Positions 50,158 through 60,245 of a DNA stretch of 64,000 nucleotides are shown here, piece by piece. Source of the DNA: Lodderomyces elongisporus (lineage: Eukaryota > Ascomycota > Pichiomycetes > Serinales > Debaryomycetaceae). Numbering within the stretch: the first letter of the stretch is position 1; each line of letters begins with the position of its first letter. The stretch covers positions 558,001-622,000 of the forward strand of contig NC_083676.1 in NCBI RefSeq assembly GCF_030384665.1, given 5' to 3'. The notes below the pieces were generated by a model, which worked only from the letters and a program-made list of their open reading frames with translations, had not been told where the DNA came from and did no database searches. The position numbers and the translations under genes were made by a program.

Positions 50158-53130
50158 CTACGTTAGCATTCCTTGCAATTCCTTGAGTGGCACAAACTCT
50201 GGCTCATTGGTCCTCACAAACGGGTTAATTGGATGCCAAGGATTGATAACAAGATCATTGCGTTCACTATTTAATGCAGAAATTGTGACTTTGGCTGGTT
50301 TACCATCTTTGAGCCACCACTTCTCCTTATCGGTACTTGGTGGTGGTAGATTATCATTATCATAGTCAATAATCTTTTTACCAACATCAAAAGACAAGGA
50401 AGCTATATCTTGCAACTCACCATGCTTGAGCTTGTACGACTCATACAATTGGTTAGATATACTCTTCTTTATTGCATAATTGACAATCTTGACGGTGACC
50501 TCAAACACTGCATAGACTGCACGATGATCCGAAAAGATAATGTTTTGCACACAATTGTACCCATTGGGCTTGATTGCATTTTGTCGAGACTTGTATAATA
50601 TACGATCCGTCCATGCGGGCACTCGTTGTTTTTCACTTGTATCGTAAATCTTTGTACCATTATCGAACTTGTATGTAGGTGGAAACAGAATCTCTTGCTC
50701 AGCAAAAAAAGGAAACGATTCCCCACTAGCCATCTGCTGATTCAACTGATCAAACTCGAGTAACTTGCCCCATTTCTTTTGAAGAATAAGCGGCTTTACT
50801 TGGTCATTAGGAAGGTTGATTCTATAATTAAAGTCACCGACCCATAACACAACATCATGATCGGGAATTCGTCGATTCTTGGTAAACTTCATCCCCTTAA
50901 CAAGTGTCTTGTAATTGTGATGTCTTTCTTCGTCGTTACTGAGCCCAGCAGCAAAATGAGAACTAACAAAACACATCGACGTATCGGAATACTTGAAGCT
51001 TACGGCAACCCCACCCTTATTGGCAGCAACTCCCCCAAGACCGGTTTTCTTAAACGTGAATTCCACATTGGATACATATTTGACTTGCGATTCCTTGACA
51101 AAGAGCAACAACACTAAACCGCCAAGCTGGCCACTCCACATGGTCATATATTTATCTCGCTTCGATAAACATCCCAATATCTTGCGTTCCCATTGAGTCT
51201 TGTTTCGAAGGTCAGTATTGACAATTTGGCCCGGTTTAAGCTCAACAATCTCTTGTAGCCCAAGGAAAACCAAATCATGTTTGACATCAGTAGGGTAAAT
51301 CCAGCTATCAATATCCCCCTCATATACAGTACCATTAACATTAAATGTCGATGCAAAGACCGAAATCTGCAGCTGTGACGTAAACTCTTTTTGCCTCGAG
51401 CTTAACTCTCGTGCCACGTAATCATGAAGTGGATTATGTAAAGTAATGGCTTGTTGATCCTGCAACCTACCAAGTAACTTCAATAAAGCTAGCTCATTTG
51501 GCTTTGTAGTATCCACAACCCCCTTTAAATAATTCTTTTTGATGTGTGTTTTTACCGATGATGCGTGTGATTGTGTACTTGTCTTTAATTTGTCACTATA
51601 GGAAACATAATTCATCACCATTTTGGTAATTTGTCGGTCATTTTCCTCCCACAACTTGGCATGCTTTGTGTATAGTTCCCTTTCAAGATCGATACCAATA
51701 TCCTGAAATGCCAATTTGATCACTTCTTGACTAATAACCTTGGACAAAAAATTAGCCTTGTTCAAACTGTCAAATGAATTAATCCGAAACACACCCAATT
51801 GTTTACCAATAAAAGTGTTTGACGAGTTTTCATAAAACAACGCGCCAAAATTAACAGCTGAGTTTGCAAATGTGGCAACAATATCATACGGGTTTTGTGC
51901 AGTGTACCATAGTTTTCTAACCCTAGCTGCTGGGATTGGAAGGTGAGTATACGATAGTCTAAAATCCAATGCTGACTGTTCTCGGTGCTGGACAAAATAT
52001 TTGATCTGTTCTTCAAGCGATGCATTTAGCACACCCTTGTACGATTTATTGGAAAGTTCATTGAATATATGAACATCTCCAAACTGTATGGCAATCCGTT
52101 CAATGTGTCTGACAAATGCCTCTTGCGATGCCTCAAATGAACGGGGAAATAATATCTTTTTACCATTTGCCGCCAAGAGCCCCTTTGTTGTAAAGCTATT
52201 TTCGAGCTCCCAATACATTGGTGCATTTCCTCGTATCAAAACATATGAGAGACAAAACTTGTCCGTGTATAAAACAATTTCAGATTCAAGGTAATTCGAT
52301 ACGTAGCCATTTCCATCACAGCCCCAGTCGCCAAATAGTGGTCCTTCTTTGGCGCAACTTTGCTTTGATATTAATGTCATCATAGCCTCTTCCCCGCCTA
52401 TTTGAGTATTTACTGTCTTGGCATAGCCACGTACAATAATCGTTAAGAAACCCGATTGGTCAATTTGCTTTTGTTCAGATGCCGTAAGTCTGTTTCTAAA
52501 CTCTAGTAACTCTCCAAGCATGAATTTGTTCCAATGGAACTGCTCAAAATATGCAGAGTCTGCAATGAGTCGAAAATCTGTCCTTCCAAATCCCCGCTCT
52601 TGTATAGTTGACGTTATATCAAATTGTTTTGAGTAGTAAAAGGCTCCACTTGACAAAAGCTTTCTCACTGAAGATGCTGGATATTTCACCCTTTCACTTT
52701 CCAGATGGCCCAGACTTTCATAGTTCCTATTTAGTAGGTAGTCATACTCGTCATTATTCAAGCAATAAAACTCAGTACCCAAGATTCTATATATTTTTTC
52801 ATCCGCTGTAGGCGACGCAACAAAATCGTCATTCGTTATAAAACCCAAGTAGATTTTGTTTTTCAAGCTAAGCAAACCAAGAAATCCAATCAATTTACTA
52901 TTCTTGGGAGTTACATCTCGAAATGCACTAAGATTTATAAAATCTTTCAACACAAACTCAACTAGCACTTTGCTTGAATCTTTACCATTATCTTTATTGT
53001 GTTTATGGCCATGGAGAAAATTACGTAAACTTCGGTGCTTATATGTTGGGTTAGGATGTCTTATTACCAATGCATGGGTACTGGTGGTGATAACAAAAGT
53101 TCTAGGTTTTTCATTGAGATATAATCTCAT
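50158..53130 (-). CDS. INP51: Synaptojanin-like phosphoinositide 5-phosphatase Inp51
   Basis: 990 residues. A Sac1-like domain (about 60-530) is followed by an inositol polyphosphate 5-phosphatase domain (about 595-890) with WVGDFNYRI, FVSSHFAAG, PAWTDRILY and FSDHRAVYA, the metal and catalytic motifs. The Sac1 catalytic loop (normally C-x5-R) reads RINSFDSLNKAN, with Ser452 for Cys and Lys458 for Arg, so the Sac1 half is predicted inactive, as in S. cerevisiae Inp51. An NPF motif at 969-971 near the C-terminus matches the EH-domain docking site used by Irs4/Tax4. The protein is expected to hydrolyse PI(4,5)P2 at the plasma membrane and affect cell-wall integrity. There is no long proline-rich tail as in Inp52/Inp53, which supports INP51. 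Confidence 0.93.
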   Translation of the reverse strand: MRLYLNEKPRTFVITTSTHALVIRHPNPTYKHRSLRNFLHGHKHNKDNGKDSSKVLVEFVLKDFINLSAFRDVTPKNSKLIGFLGLLSLKNKIYLGFITNDDFVASPTADEKIYRILGTEFYCLNNDEYDYLLNRNYESLGHLESERVKYPASSVRKLLSSGAFYYSKQFDITSTIQERGFGRTDFRLIADSAYFEQFHWNKFMLGELLEFRNRLTASEQKQIDQSGFLTIIVRGYAKTVNTQIGGEEAMMTLISKQSCAKEGPLFGDWGCDGNGYVSNYLESEIVLYTDKFCLSYVLIRGNAPMYWELENSFTTKGLLAANGKKILFPRSFEASQEAFVRHIERIAIQFGDVHIFNELSNKSYKGVLNASLEEQIKYFVQHREQSALDFRLSYTHLPIPAARVRKLWYTAQNPYDIVATFANSAVNFGALFYENSSNTFIGKQLGVFRINSFDSLNKANFLSKVISQEVIKLAFQDIGIDLERELYTKHAKLWEENDRQITKMVMNYVSYSDKLKTSTQSHASSVKTHIKKNYLKGVVDTTKPNELALLKLLGRLQDQQAITLHNPLHDYVARELSSRQKEFTSQLQISVFASTFNVNGTVYEGDIDSWIYPTDVKHDLVFLGLQEIVELKPGQIVNTDLRNKTQWERKILGCLSKRDKYMTMWSGQLGGLVLLLFVKESQVKYVSNVEFTFKKTGLGGVAANKGGVAVSFKYSDTSMCFVSSHFAAGLSNDEERHHNYKTLVKGMKFTKNRRIPDHDVVLWVGDFNYRINLPNDQVKPLILQKKWGKLLEFDQLNQQMASGESFPFFAEQEILFPPTYKFDNGTKIYDTSEKQRVPAWTDRILYKSRQNAIKPNGYNCVQNIIFSDHRAVYAVFEVTVKIVNYAIKKSISNQLYESYKLKHGELQDIASLSFDVGKKIIDYDNDNLPPPSTDKEKWWLKDGKPAKVTISALNSERNDLVINPWHPINPFVRTNEPEFVPLKELQGMLT

Positions 53131-53592
53131 TATGTAGATGAGCTTGAATTGATTGTTTGATTGTTTCTTTGTTTTCCCCCCTCTTTTTTCGTAGTGTTGT
53201 GGTAATGCTATATTATCTTACGTTAAGTTATGTTATGTTATGTCTGGTTTGGTTTGGTTATTTTGTTTATTTTGTTTTCAAACTTGAGTTGCAACCTTTT
53301 GTTTGGCAATCTCTCAATAGTAGAGAGTGCGCAAATCGAGGATATATACATACATACTTTTATATATATAAACTTTGCGCAAAACAAAATAAGTACTTTC
53401 CTAACAGATGACTACACTTTTATATGGATATATATATATATATATATATATATTCATAAATACAATTAAGTTTTTATTATTTACTTGGTGCCCTCCTGGC
53501 TCGCACATGCAGCAGTAGCCACCATCAGCTATTGCCTCACCCCCCCTCACAATTGCTCCAACTATGAGTAAATTCAGTAATCCCGCCTATAT
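53131..53592. other. IRC22 / INP51 tandem intergenic region
   Basis: 462 bp between the IRC22 stop and the INP51 start, both genes on the minus strand. It holds a GTTATGTTATG-type run near 53222-53245 and a (TA)n at 53429-53452. This is probably the INP51 promoter. Confidence 0.55.
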
Positions 53593-54312
53593 TTATGCGA
53601 CTTTCTTTGTCTTCTTTTGTTTCAAATGTCCTTCAGGGATCCAATTGACATCGTAGCCGGAAGCACCTGTGGTGGTAGTTGAAACACCTGTACCTGCTGG
53701 AACCGAAGTCACAGCAGTAGTCTTTTTAACTTTGACTGGTGCTGTTCCTTGAATATACTTTTTGCCCCAGATTTGGTATGCCAAGTAAGCGATACCAGCA
53801 AAGGATGCCAACAATACCAATTCCAAAAAGATCAATCTTGGATCAAAGAAAGAAATACTTTTATCAGCAACGGTGGCCAATTGACCACGGCATGGAATGA
53901 CCTTGATCAATTCGTCGTGGGCAAAAAACACTTGTGGAATCAATTCGTAATTGTTTGGTATAACATCAATACCGATATTTTGTTCGAAAGAAGCAGATTG
54001 TCCAGGTGGAATCGAGAGAGGACCAACTCGACCCTGGGTCAAATTGGTGACAATCTCATTAGTAACTGGGTTAGTGAATTGACCAGTAACACCAATCACC
54101 GTGACTTCTTTCTCTTCATTATTGACAATGTTGTATTTCAAAGTGACTTCATCTCCATTTGTCCATTGAGCAACATCGTTCTTGGTGACCTCAGGGGTTT
54201 GCACAATCTGGTACTCAATAAGGATATCGACAAATTGCTTTTCGGCAGTTTCGTAGCCGACGACTGTGGCAATTGAAGCAGCTGCAGCTGCCAAAAGTGT
54301 AAAGACCTTCAT
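53593..54312 (-). CDS. IRC22: ER membrane protein Irc22 (TRAP-alpha-like)
   Basis: 239 residues: a signal peptide (about 1-19, cleavage near VVGYE), a luminal beta-rich domain typical of TRAP-alpha (translocon-associated protein alpha; about 21-140, [17 protein letters not shown]), one membrane helix at about 160-180, and a short basic cytosolic tail ending KKTKKVA. In S. cerevisiae Irc22 is an ER protein of uncertain role, named for a screen on recombination foci and noted for salt tolerance. In animals TRAP-alpha sits beside the Sec61 channel. Length and layout agree with the family. The tail has a Thr/Gly-rich low-complexity stretch before the final basic residues. Confidence 0.85.
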   Translation of the reverse strand: MKVFTLLAAAAASIATVVGYETAEKQFVDILIEYQIVQTPEVTKNDVAQWTNGDEVTLKYNIVNNEEKEVTVIGVTGQFTNPVTNEIVTNLTQGRVGPLSIPPGQSASFEQNIGIDVIPNNYELIPQVFFAHDELIKVIPCRGQLATVADKSISFFDPRLIFLELVLLASFAGIAYLAYQIWGKKYIQGTAPVKVKKTTAVTSVPAGTGVSTTTTGASGYDVNWIPEGHLKQKKTKKVA

Positions 54313-55242
54313 TTTTGTCTTGGGTTATGTATGTATGTGTGTATGTATGTATATATATCTATATCTAAATTCGTGTATATATATGAATGTATGTGTAAAT
54401 ATGTGTTTGCTTTGTTGGTGAAGGTAATCTCTCTCGTCTTTCAGAGTTTTCTTTTTTTTTTTTTTTTTTTTTTTTTTCTGGATTTTAATTTTTTTATGAA
54501 AAATTACAGCCACGTAAATATTCTTGACTACTTTGTATTCACACACCCCAGGTATCCAATACACCACAATTTTTTTGCAGAGAAGTAGATCTAACTAAGC
54601 TATGGAAATAATTAGTATATACTAATTGGAGGCAATAATAGCAAACAACACACTCGGAGCCAAAGTGTGTAGTAAATATTATAGGAATTTACATATATAT
54701 ATGTATATATGTGTGTTTTGATGATTAAGATACTTATTCGCAGTAATAGAAAGTTTCTTTTTGAAGCTAATCATTTGCCTTTCATGTAGCTTTTATTGCA
54801 ACCTTTAAGCTTAATACTGCTTGGTCGTGAAGGTTAAGCAGTTTGGATGCGATCTTCGTTTGGTCTATGCTTGTCGCGCGACATTTTCCAAGCCACTAGC
54901 GCGATACTTTTTAATTTTTTTTTGCTTCCTCTTCTTCTTCTTCTTCTTCTTCTTCTTCTCCCGCGAAACATGAGAAACCTCGTATGAGATCAATATTTAT
55001 AAATATTCAAATATTGTTGTACGAGCCCTTGAGTAAAATAACTCACTTTTTATTTAGCTAGTGTGACATGAAGGGGATAAAGCGATAGCACATTTTCCAA
55101 AAGAAATTTAGAAACCAAAAAAAAAGAAGAAAAAGAAAAAGAAACAAAATCTGATAAACCAAAAGAATAGTAGAAGAAAAAGGAAAAAGAGCAAAGGCAG
55201 GAAAAGTTTAAAACGCATTATATATCTTTCTCCGAAAAAAAC
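54313..55242. other. Divergent promoter region, IRC22 / mitochondrial-like gene
   Basis: 930 bp containing a GTATGT run next to IRC22, a T-run (about 54450-54478), a GC-rich palindrome at 54872-54883, a (CTT)n at 54927-54959 and an A-rich leader. No further gene is seen. Confidence 0.55.
54872..54883. promoter_or_regulatory. GC-rich palindrome TGTCGCGCGACA
   Basis: A 12-bp perfect palindrome with a CGCGCG core in AT-rich promoter DNA between divergent genes. The core resembles the CGCGC site of Rsc3-type nucleosome-clearing factors. This use is inferred. Confidence 0.4.
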
Positions 55243-56823
55243 ATGCTACGAACTTCATTTATAAAAGACTCCACAGTCAGAACTCGATGTTTGGCAACCT
55301 CTATACGTTCGAATGATGCTCTCTACAAGCTGCAAAAAGAATTACTTGCAGATCCCAATTGGGCATATGAAAGAGCAAAAAGAAGGAATAGACAAAGGCT
55401 CAAAGAGTATGATCAAGCAGTAATTGCATCTCGACAGTATTTGCAACATCGAGAGAATGTTTTGAAGCTTTTGGGTAAGAGTGACAACATTAAAGCTTTA
55501 TTTACCGCAAATGATGGTTTTTGCAAAACTGATAATTACGATGAAGTATGCAAGAGACTTGGCGCAGAGCCCTTACAGTATAATGATATTGAAATGAGAA
55601 ATACCATAATGCTTGTATGCACAATGTTATTGGAAAATATCATGGTGGAGATGAAATTGAATACATTGAGAGGTGAAAATGGAAACAACGAGGAGCAGAA
55701 CTTAACTGAGCTTATGGCCAGCCTAAGGTCCAGTGACGAATTTTTTTCCTTATACCGGTATAGGACCAACTTTTATCATTTTAAATCGTCACAGTTCCTC
55801 AACTACTCTGATTCTGAACTCGGCCCAGAGATTGATTCCAATAATGTGGTCAAGTTTCTTTTGAGTGAATACGATGATACTGAAATACTAAACAATTTAG
55901 ACAAGGTTTTCAAAAAGTATAAACTGATAATATCGACGATCGGCACCAGCACCAACGCTGATACTGCCCACATCAATTTAGCACAACAGATTATCAACAC
56001 TTTGACTGCACCCCACCGTTGCATTCCAACAGTGAAGATTTGGGCATACTTGATTGATGAATTGGGGAAAGTCGGTCTCACCAATTACCAGCAAATAATC
56101 TACCTCTCAATGTTTCAGTACAAGCATGCGCCATCAGTCTTGGCCAAACCATCTGAAGCTACCAACACCATCACAGCCCCATTAATGGCCGATCATTTTC
56201 TTCATTTAATACAACAGGACCCAAACATGTTGTCGACATTGCTACAGTATCAAGTCCCACGTAAAGATTATGGCATGTTTGTTGAATTACTTTCTTTTTT
56301 GAAGTTGGATAGAGTAGCAGCGGAGACGATGGTTATCAAGTCACCACTCTTTTCACGATCAAGTTGCAAGAGCCCCAAAGTTATACCAGGCTCAGTATTG
56401 GACATTACGGGTCTAACAATATCTCGAGGTTGCATGTATCTGATTATGCGATCAACGATTGATATTGGACTTTTTGAATACTTGGACTTGCTATTTGACA
56501 AGATTGTGCTTCATTCGATGGATAAAGATAATATAGAATTGCACTATACACAGGTTGTGCCAGTTGAAGGGAAGGTTTTTGATCTTGAATTGTTTTTGAT
56601 CATGTTAGATGCAGCATTGAAATCAAATGATATGGGACGATTAGTGTGGTTGCTACCATTCATAGATGAGTACATTACAGATAATAAAGGACAGGTGCCA
56701 AAAGTGTTGCGACAAAAATTATTCGAAAGCTTGACGTTTTTCAAGTTGGAGGGAAAATTGAAGACTTACAAAAGCGTGTTTAGCAAAGTAGAAAAACCTG
56801 TCGCTTCGCCTTCTGTATCTTAA
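55243..56823 (+). CDS. Putative mitochondrial protein of unknown function
   Basis: 526 residues. The N-terminus MLRTSFIKDSTVRTRCLATSIRS has several Arg and Ser and no acidic residue except one Asp, like a mitochondrial presequence. The rest is predicted mostly helical with scattered paired helices, which suggests a helical-repeat RNA-binding protein of the fungal mitochondrial translation-activator class (Aep or PPR-like types). I see no diagnostic motif and give no symbol. DPNWAYERAKRRNRQRLKEY (about residues 37-56) is a strongly basic helix. It converges on the 195-residue gene, with 74 bp between stops. Confidence 0.75.
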   Translation: MLRTSFIKDSTVRTRCLATSIRSNDALYKLQKELLADPNWAYERAKRRNRQRLKEYDQAVIASRQYLQHRENVLKLLGKSDNIKALFTANDGFCKTDNYDEVCKRLGAEPLQYNDIEMRNTIMLVCTMLLENIMVEMKLNTLRGENGNNEEQNLTELMASLRSSDEFFSLYRYRTNFYHFKSSQFLNYSDSELGPEIDSNNVVKFLLSEYDDTEILNNLDKVFKKYKLIISTIGTSTNADTAHINLAQQIINTLTAPHRCIPTVKIWAYLIDELGKVGLTNYQQIIYLSMFQYKHAPSVLAKPSEATNTITAPLMADHFLHLIQQDPNMLSTLLQYQVPRKDYGMFVELLSFLKLDRVAAETMVIKSPLFSRSSCKSPKVIPGSVLDITGLTISRGCMYLIMRSTIDIGLFEYLDLLFDKIVLHSMDKDNIELHYTQVVPVEGKVFDLELFLIMLDAALKSNDMGRLVWLLPFIDEYITDNKGQVPKVLRQKLFESLTFFKLEGKLKTYKSVFSKVEKPVASPSVS

Positions 56824-56897
56824 CGATATTGGTATTACGAGTATTTATAGTTAATAGCTAGTGCATCTGAACGTGTCACTAATATGAACCTCCCCAA
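56824..56897. other. Short convergent spacer
   Basis: 74 bp between two stops. The two mRNAs probably overlap at their 3' ends. Confidence 0.6.
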
Positions 56898-57485
56898 TCA
56901 TAAAACAGCATTTCTGCCCACTTTTTCCCATTCCTTAAGTCTAGCATTGGTTAAGGCCAAAATAGAACCAATTTGCATATTGAAATTAAAACAATTTGTT
57001 TTGTCGTTGCTGTATATTGCAAGATCATCATCATCTACTTTACAATCTTTGTCTTTTTCCCTTATAGATGGATCAACACGTTTGTTGTGCACAAATTTCT
57101 GAGTCGTTTTGTTGAAACCATCAACACTATTTGGATATCTCGACTTTTCAAATGCACTTTGACTCTGCAATGTCGTATCCAATGTACAAAGGTCATTTTT
57201 TCCCATTTCTTGCTGAATTTCTTCATTAGCCACGAGGCATTCAACCAATGCCAAAAAAAGTGCAACATTGAATTGAAATTTTTGGAAATGGTTGTCGAAG
57301 GAGGGAGATGTGAATATTGTCATTAGACAAACGAAAATGTCATCCAAAAGGGATGCTTCTGCTGAAACTAAATCATTATAATACTTTTTATTTTTGGTAC
57401 ACGTTTTGCACGATTTTTTGGCGTTGCCAATTTTAGCAGAACAGTTTCTTGACACTGATTTTGTTATTTGTGGTTTTTCGGGCAT
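56898..57485 (-). CDS. Hypothetical 195-residue protein
   Basis: 195 residues beginning MPEKPQITKSVSRNCSAKIG. The N-terminal 40 residues are basic with a C-x2-C-x-C-like cluster (KKSCKTCTKNKK). A helical hydrophobic core follows (LLDDIFVCLMTIF … FNVALFLALVECLV), then a charged Asp/Lys/Asn linker, and a final helix-like segment (NFNMQIGSILALTNARLKEW). The composition is protein-like rather than a repeat artefact, and the frame fills the space between neighbours. I do not recognise the family. It could be a fast-evolving small nuclear or kinetochore-type protein, but nothing in the sequence shows that. Confidence 0.6.
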   Translation of the reverse strand: MPEKPQITKSVSRNCSAKIGNAKKSCKTCTKNKKYYNDLVSAEASLLDDIFVCLMTIFTSPSFDNHFQKFQFNVALFLALVECLVANEEIQQEMGKNDLCTLDTTLQSQSAFEKSRYPNSVDGFNKTTQKFVHNKRVDPSIREKDKDCKVDDDDLAIYSNDKTNCFNFNMQIGSILALTNARLKEWEKVGRNAVL

Positions 57486-57906
57486 TTTGATTGTTAATTT
57501 AATATGTTTTTAAATTTTGTCTCAATTCTTGTTGCAAATTATTAAAGATGATGTATATATATATTTTTTTATTGCTTTTAAGAAAATCAAAGAATACGCT
57601 TATTCTTGTAGATAATGCTGCTCAATTTCTTTAATGAATAATCACCAAAGACAGTTTAAAAAAATCAATTGATACAAGAAGTTCTATGATTGAGTGTTTG
57701 ATTGTTTGTGTTTAATCGCGTGTATGTATATGTTCATGTCCATGTCTGTGTGTTTGTGCTTGTGTGTATATGTTGCATGAGAAATCATTTATTCCAATTT
57801 TGTTGCAAAAAAAGAAGAAAAAATGTAAATTGCAATGAAAAGTAAAATTGAGATGAAGTATCTACTCTCAAAGAGTTCTCTTCTTTCCACAAAAGATAGC
57901 AAACTG

Positions 57907-57940
<34 letters not shown>

Positions 57941-58197
57941 AAGAAAATGTACCATTGTATACATGGAAATTACAAAACAATATATACGTATATATATATA
58001 AATACATATATTAACAAGCTTATCAATTCTAAATGTCTATACTAATACTTTATACACACAATTTAGCAAAAGCTAAAAGCAGAAGAAAGAAAGCTTCAAA
58101 ATTAGTGATTAGAAAGTAGGAAAGAAAAAAAAAAACGGGAAATCTGCATTACACAATTTCTTCTTCTTCTTCTTCTTTTCTTTTTTTTCTTCTTCTC
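57486..58197. other. Intergenic region between FCY2-type permease and the 195-residue gene
   Basis: 712 bp, both flanking genes on the minus strand, so this is the promoter of the 195-residue gene and the permease 3' UTR. It contains a TGTG-rich patch (57715-57775) and a (TA)n run (57906-57933). Confidence 0.55.
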
Positions 58198-59736
58198 CTA
58201 ACGGATATATTTCTTTTCGAAATATCGGGTGATATTGAAACCAATGAATGCAAATGCAAATGCCAACTCGAATGCAATATCTCCACCGTAGTCTCCAATT
58301 TGTTTAGCAATGACACCAGAGTACCATGTTTGGTTCATACCGACAACAACACCGGCCACACCACAACAGAAACCAAAGGTTCCTGCTAATCCAATTGGGT
58401 ATGCTTGCTTGTTTTGGTATTGGGTGTAGTCGTAAGCTCTAAAGTTACCCTTGTGCCAGATAAAATGCGAACTCAACATCAAGGATTCGTAAATGGCCAA
58501 GTAGTACGAGACCAAGTTCATGAAATTCTCCATCACGGATTCAAACTTGTAGTAAGCTGGGATACAGATAGCCAAGGTAGCACCATTACCTACAAAAGTC
58601 CAAACAATACGAGGAACTTTGGCCATTGGTGACCAGAAAGTTTGTGCACTCAAGGCCATTGAGTACATATTTGGGATATTATTGGCAACGGTTGATAAGG
58701 CCAACACAACACAACAAAATTGTCCAAATCCGTGCAATGAATCAACAACCAAAATACCGTAAACTAAGCCACCAACTGAGTTTTCGGCATAGAGTTGAGC
58801 CCATTCTGGCTTATTCGCGATACCGGTTGCACAAGCAGCACCCAAGATCAATGTAGCAACCAATGGCAAAAAGAGACCCAAGAAAATGGCAAAAAAGATC
58901 TTGACCAAGTTTGCGTTTCTTGGTTGGTAAACAGTATAATCTGAGGCGTAAGAGGTCCAACCAGTAGCGAAACCAAATACGGTACCGCCAAAACTCAAGA
59001 CATTACCGGCAGTAGTTTCGCCACCGACAAATGCATCGCTGGAAAAGGTGCCGCTTCTGGCAAATTGGACAATGATGACAATAAAGATGGCGAAATTTGG
59101 CACCCAAGCCCATTTCTCGTAAAGATGGATCACGTGGTAGCCAAAGAAGGTGACCAAGATGGTGCACACAACCAAGATCAAACATCCAGCCCAGGGAGGC
59201 AATAAGCCGTTGTTAACAATGTGCAACAATTGAGCACTTGACATGATATTCACAGCACCCCAACCCACACAGGCAACAACATTTATAAAACTAAAGATAC
59301 GCACGGGGATATCACCAATCATGAATCTCGACAAGATGATTTGTCTCAATCCCAATGGCGGACCAAAACATGAAAAGTAGGCAACGGTGAAGTTACCCAA
59401 CGCACTGAAAAAGATAATGACCAAGACTGCTTGGCCAAACGCAAGGTCAAACACGGTGATACCCAATGCACCAAGAGCAAAAGTGGCGATGACCAAGTTG
59501 GCACTGAGCCACATGGAGGCTGAATTCCACAAGGAGGTATCGGTTTTCTCTTCGTCGGTGACCAAGTCGAGACCTTTAGTCTCTGCACCCAACTTGTGGG
59601 CCCAACGGTCAATGATGTGGACGTGGGCGTCGTGGACCTCGGCATCGCTAGCCGAGGTGGGCGAGTTAACTTCATAAGAGTTGAGTGAGTTCTTCTCTGC
59701 TGCCAAAGCAATATTCTTTTCTGGATCGTAGCTCAT
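58198..59736 (-). CDS. FCY2: Purine-cytosine permease (FCY2/FCY21 family)
   Basis: 512 residues from the ATG at 59736 (MSYDPEKNIALAAEKNS). The frame continues a few codons upstream only to a TTG, so the start is set here. There are twelve predicted membrane helices after a hydrophilic N-terminus. Family motifs are the conserved stretch after helix 2 (FSALGNFTVAYFSCFGPPLGLRQ, about residues 130-153) and the FATGWTSYASDYTVYQP segment of helix 6 and its loop. The carrier is a proton symporter for cytosine, adenine, guanine and hypoxanthine at the plasma membrane, and in Candida species orthologues take up 5-fluorocytosine. CUG-clade species hold several paralogues (FCY21 to FCY24), and I cannot assign which one this is. 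Confidence 0.92.
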   Translation of the reverse strand: MSYDPEKNIALAAEKNSLNSYEVNSPTSASDAEVHDAHVHIIDRWAHKLGAETKGLDLVTDEEKTDTSLWNSASMWLSANLVIATFALGALGITVFDLAFGQAVLVIIFFSALGNFTVAYFSCFGPPLGLRQIILSRFMIGDIPVRIFSFINVVACVGWGAVNIMSSAQLLHIVNNGLLPPWAGCLILVVCTILVTFFGYHVIHLYEKWAWVPNFAIFIVIIVQFARSGTFSSDAFVGGETTAGNVLSFGGTVFGFATGWTSYASDYTVYQPRNANLVKIFFAIFLGLFLPLVATLILGAACATGIANKPEWAQLYAENSVGGLVYGILVVDSLHGFGQFCCVVLALSTVANNIPNMYSMALSAQTFWSPMAKVPRIVWTFVGNGATLAICIPAYYKFESVMENFMNLVSYYLAIYESLMLSSHFIWHKGNFRAYDYTQYQNKQAYPIGLAGTFGFCCGVAGVVVGMNQTWYSGVIAKQIGDYGGDIAFELAFAFAFIGFNITRYFEKKYIR

Positions 59737-60172
59737 TGTTTTCAAAAGGGATACTGAAAGGTGAAAAACAAAGTCGCTGTTTCTTTAGGTGGTTTATATA
59801 AAAATGTGATAATACTTGTGATAAGGTTGCTTTTATGTATATATATATATGTATATGTATATGTATATGTATATATATATATATAAATAATTCGTTTTTT
59901 TGATTCTTGCAACTCAAAAATTGAAAGGGAATTTCAAAGTAATATATTAGGTGGAGGTGGATTATGTATATTTACTCAGGATGAAAGGGAGTCTAGTGAA
60001 GTAAATATATAGGAGGTGATTTGTGGTGGTGGTGGTAGGTTAATGGTAAAGGGTTGACTAATATATTTGATTAAAATTCTGGGTAAACTGCTTTTCGTAG
60101 CACAAGAGATGGAGGCACTGACCTGGTCTTTATATATTAATTGATCTGGAGTGTAATACTGATAAGATAAGA

Positions 60173-60245
60173 AAGAAGAGGAAGAAGAGGAAAAGAGGAA
60201 AAGAGGAAAAGAGGAAAAGAGGAAAAGAGGAAAAGAAAAGGAAAA
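60173..60245. repeat. GAGGAAAA octamer array
   Basis: Six or more tandem purine-only units, about 440 bp upstream of the permease start. Confidence 0.85.
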
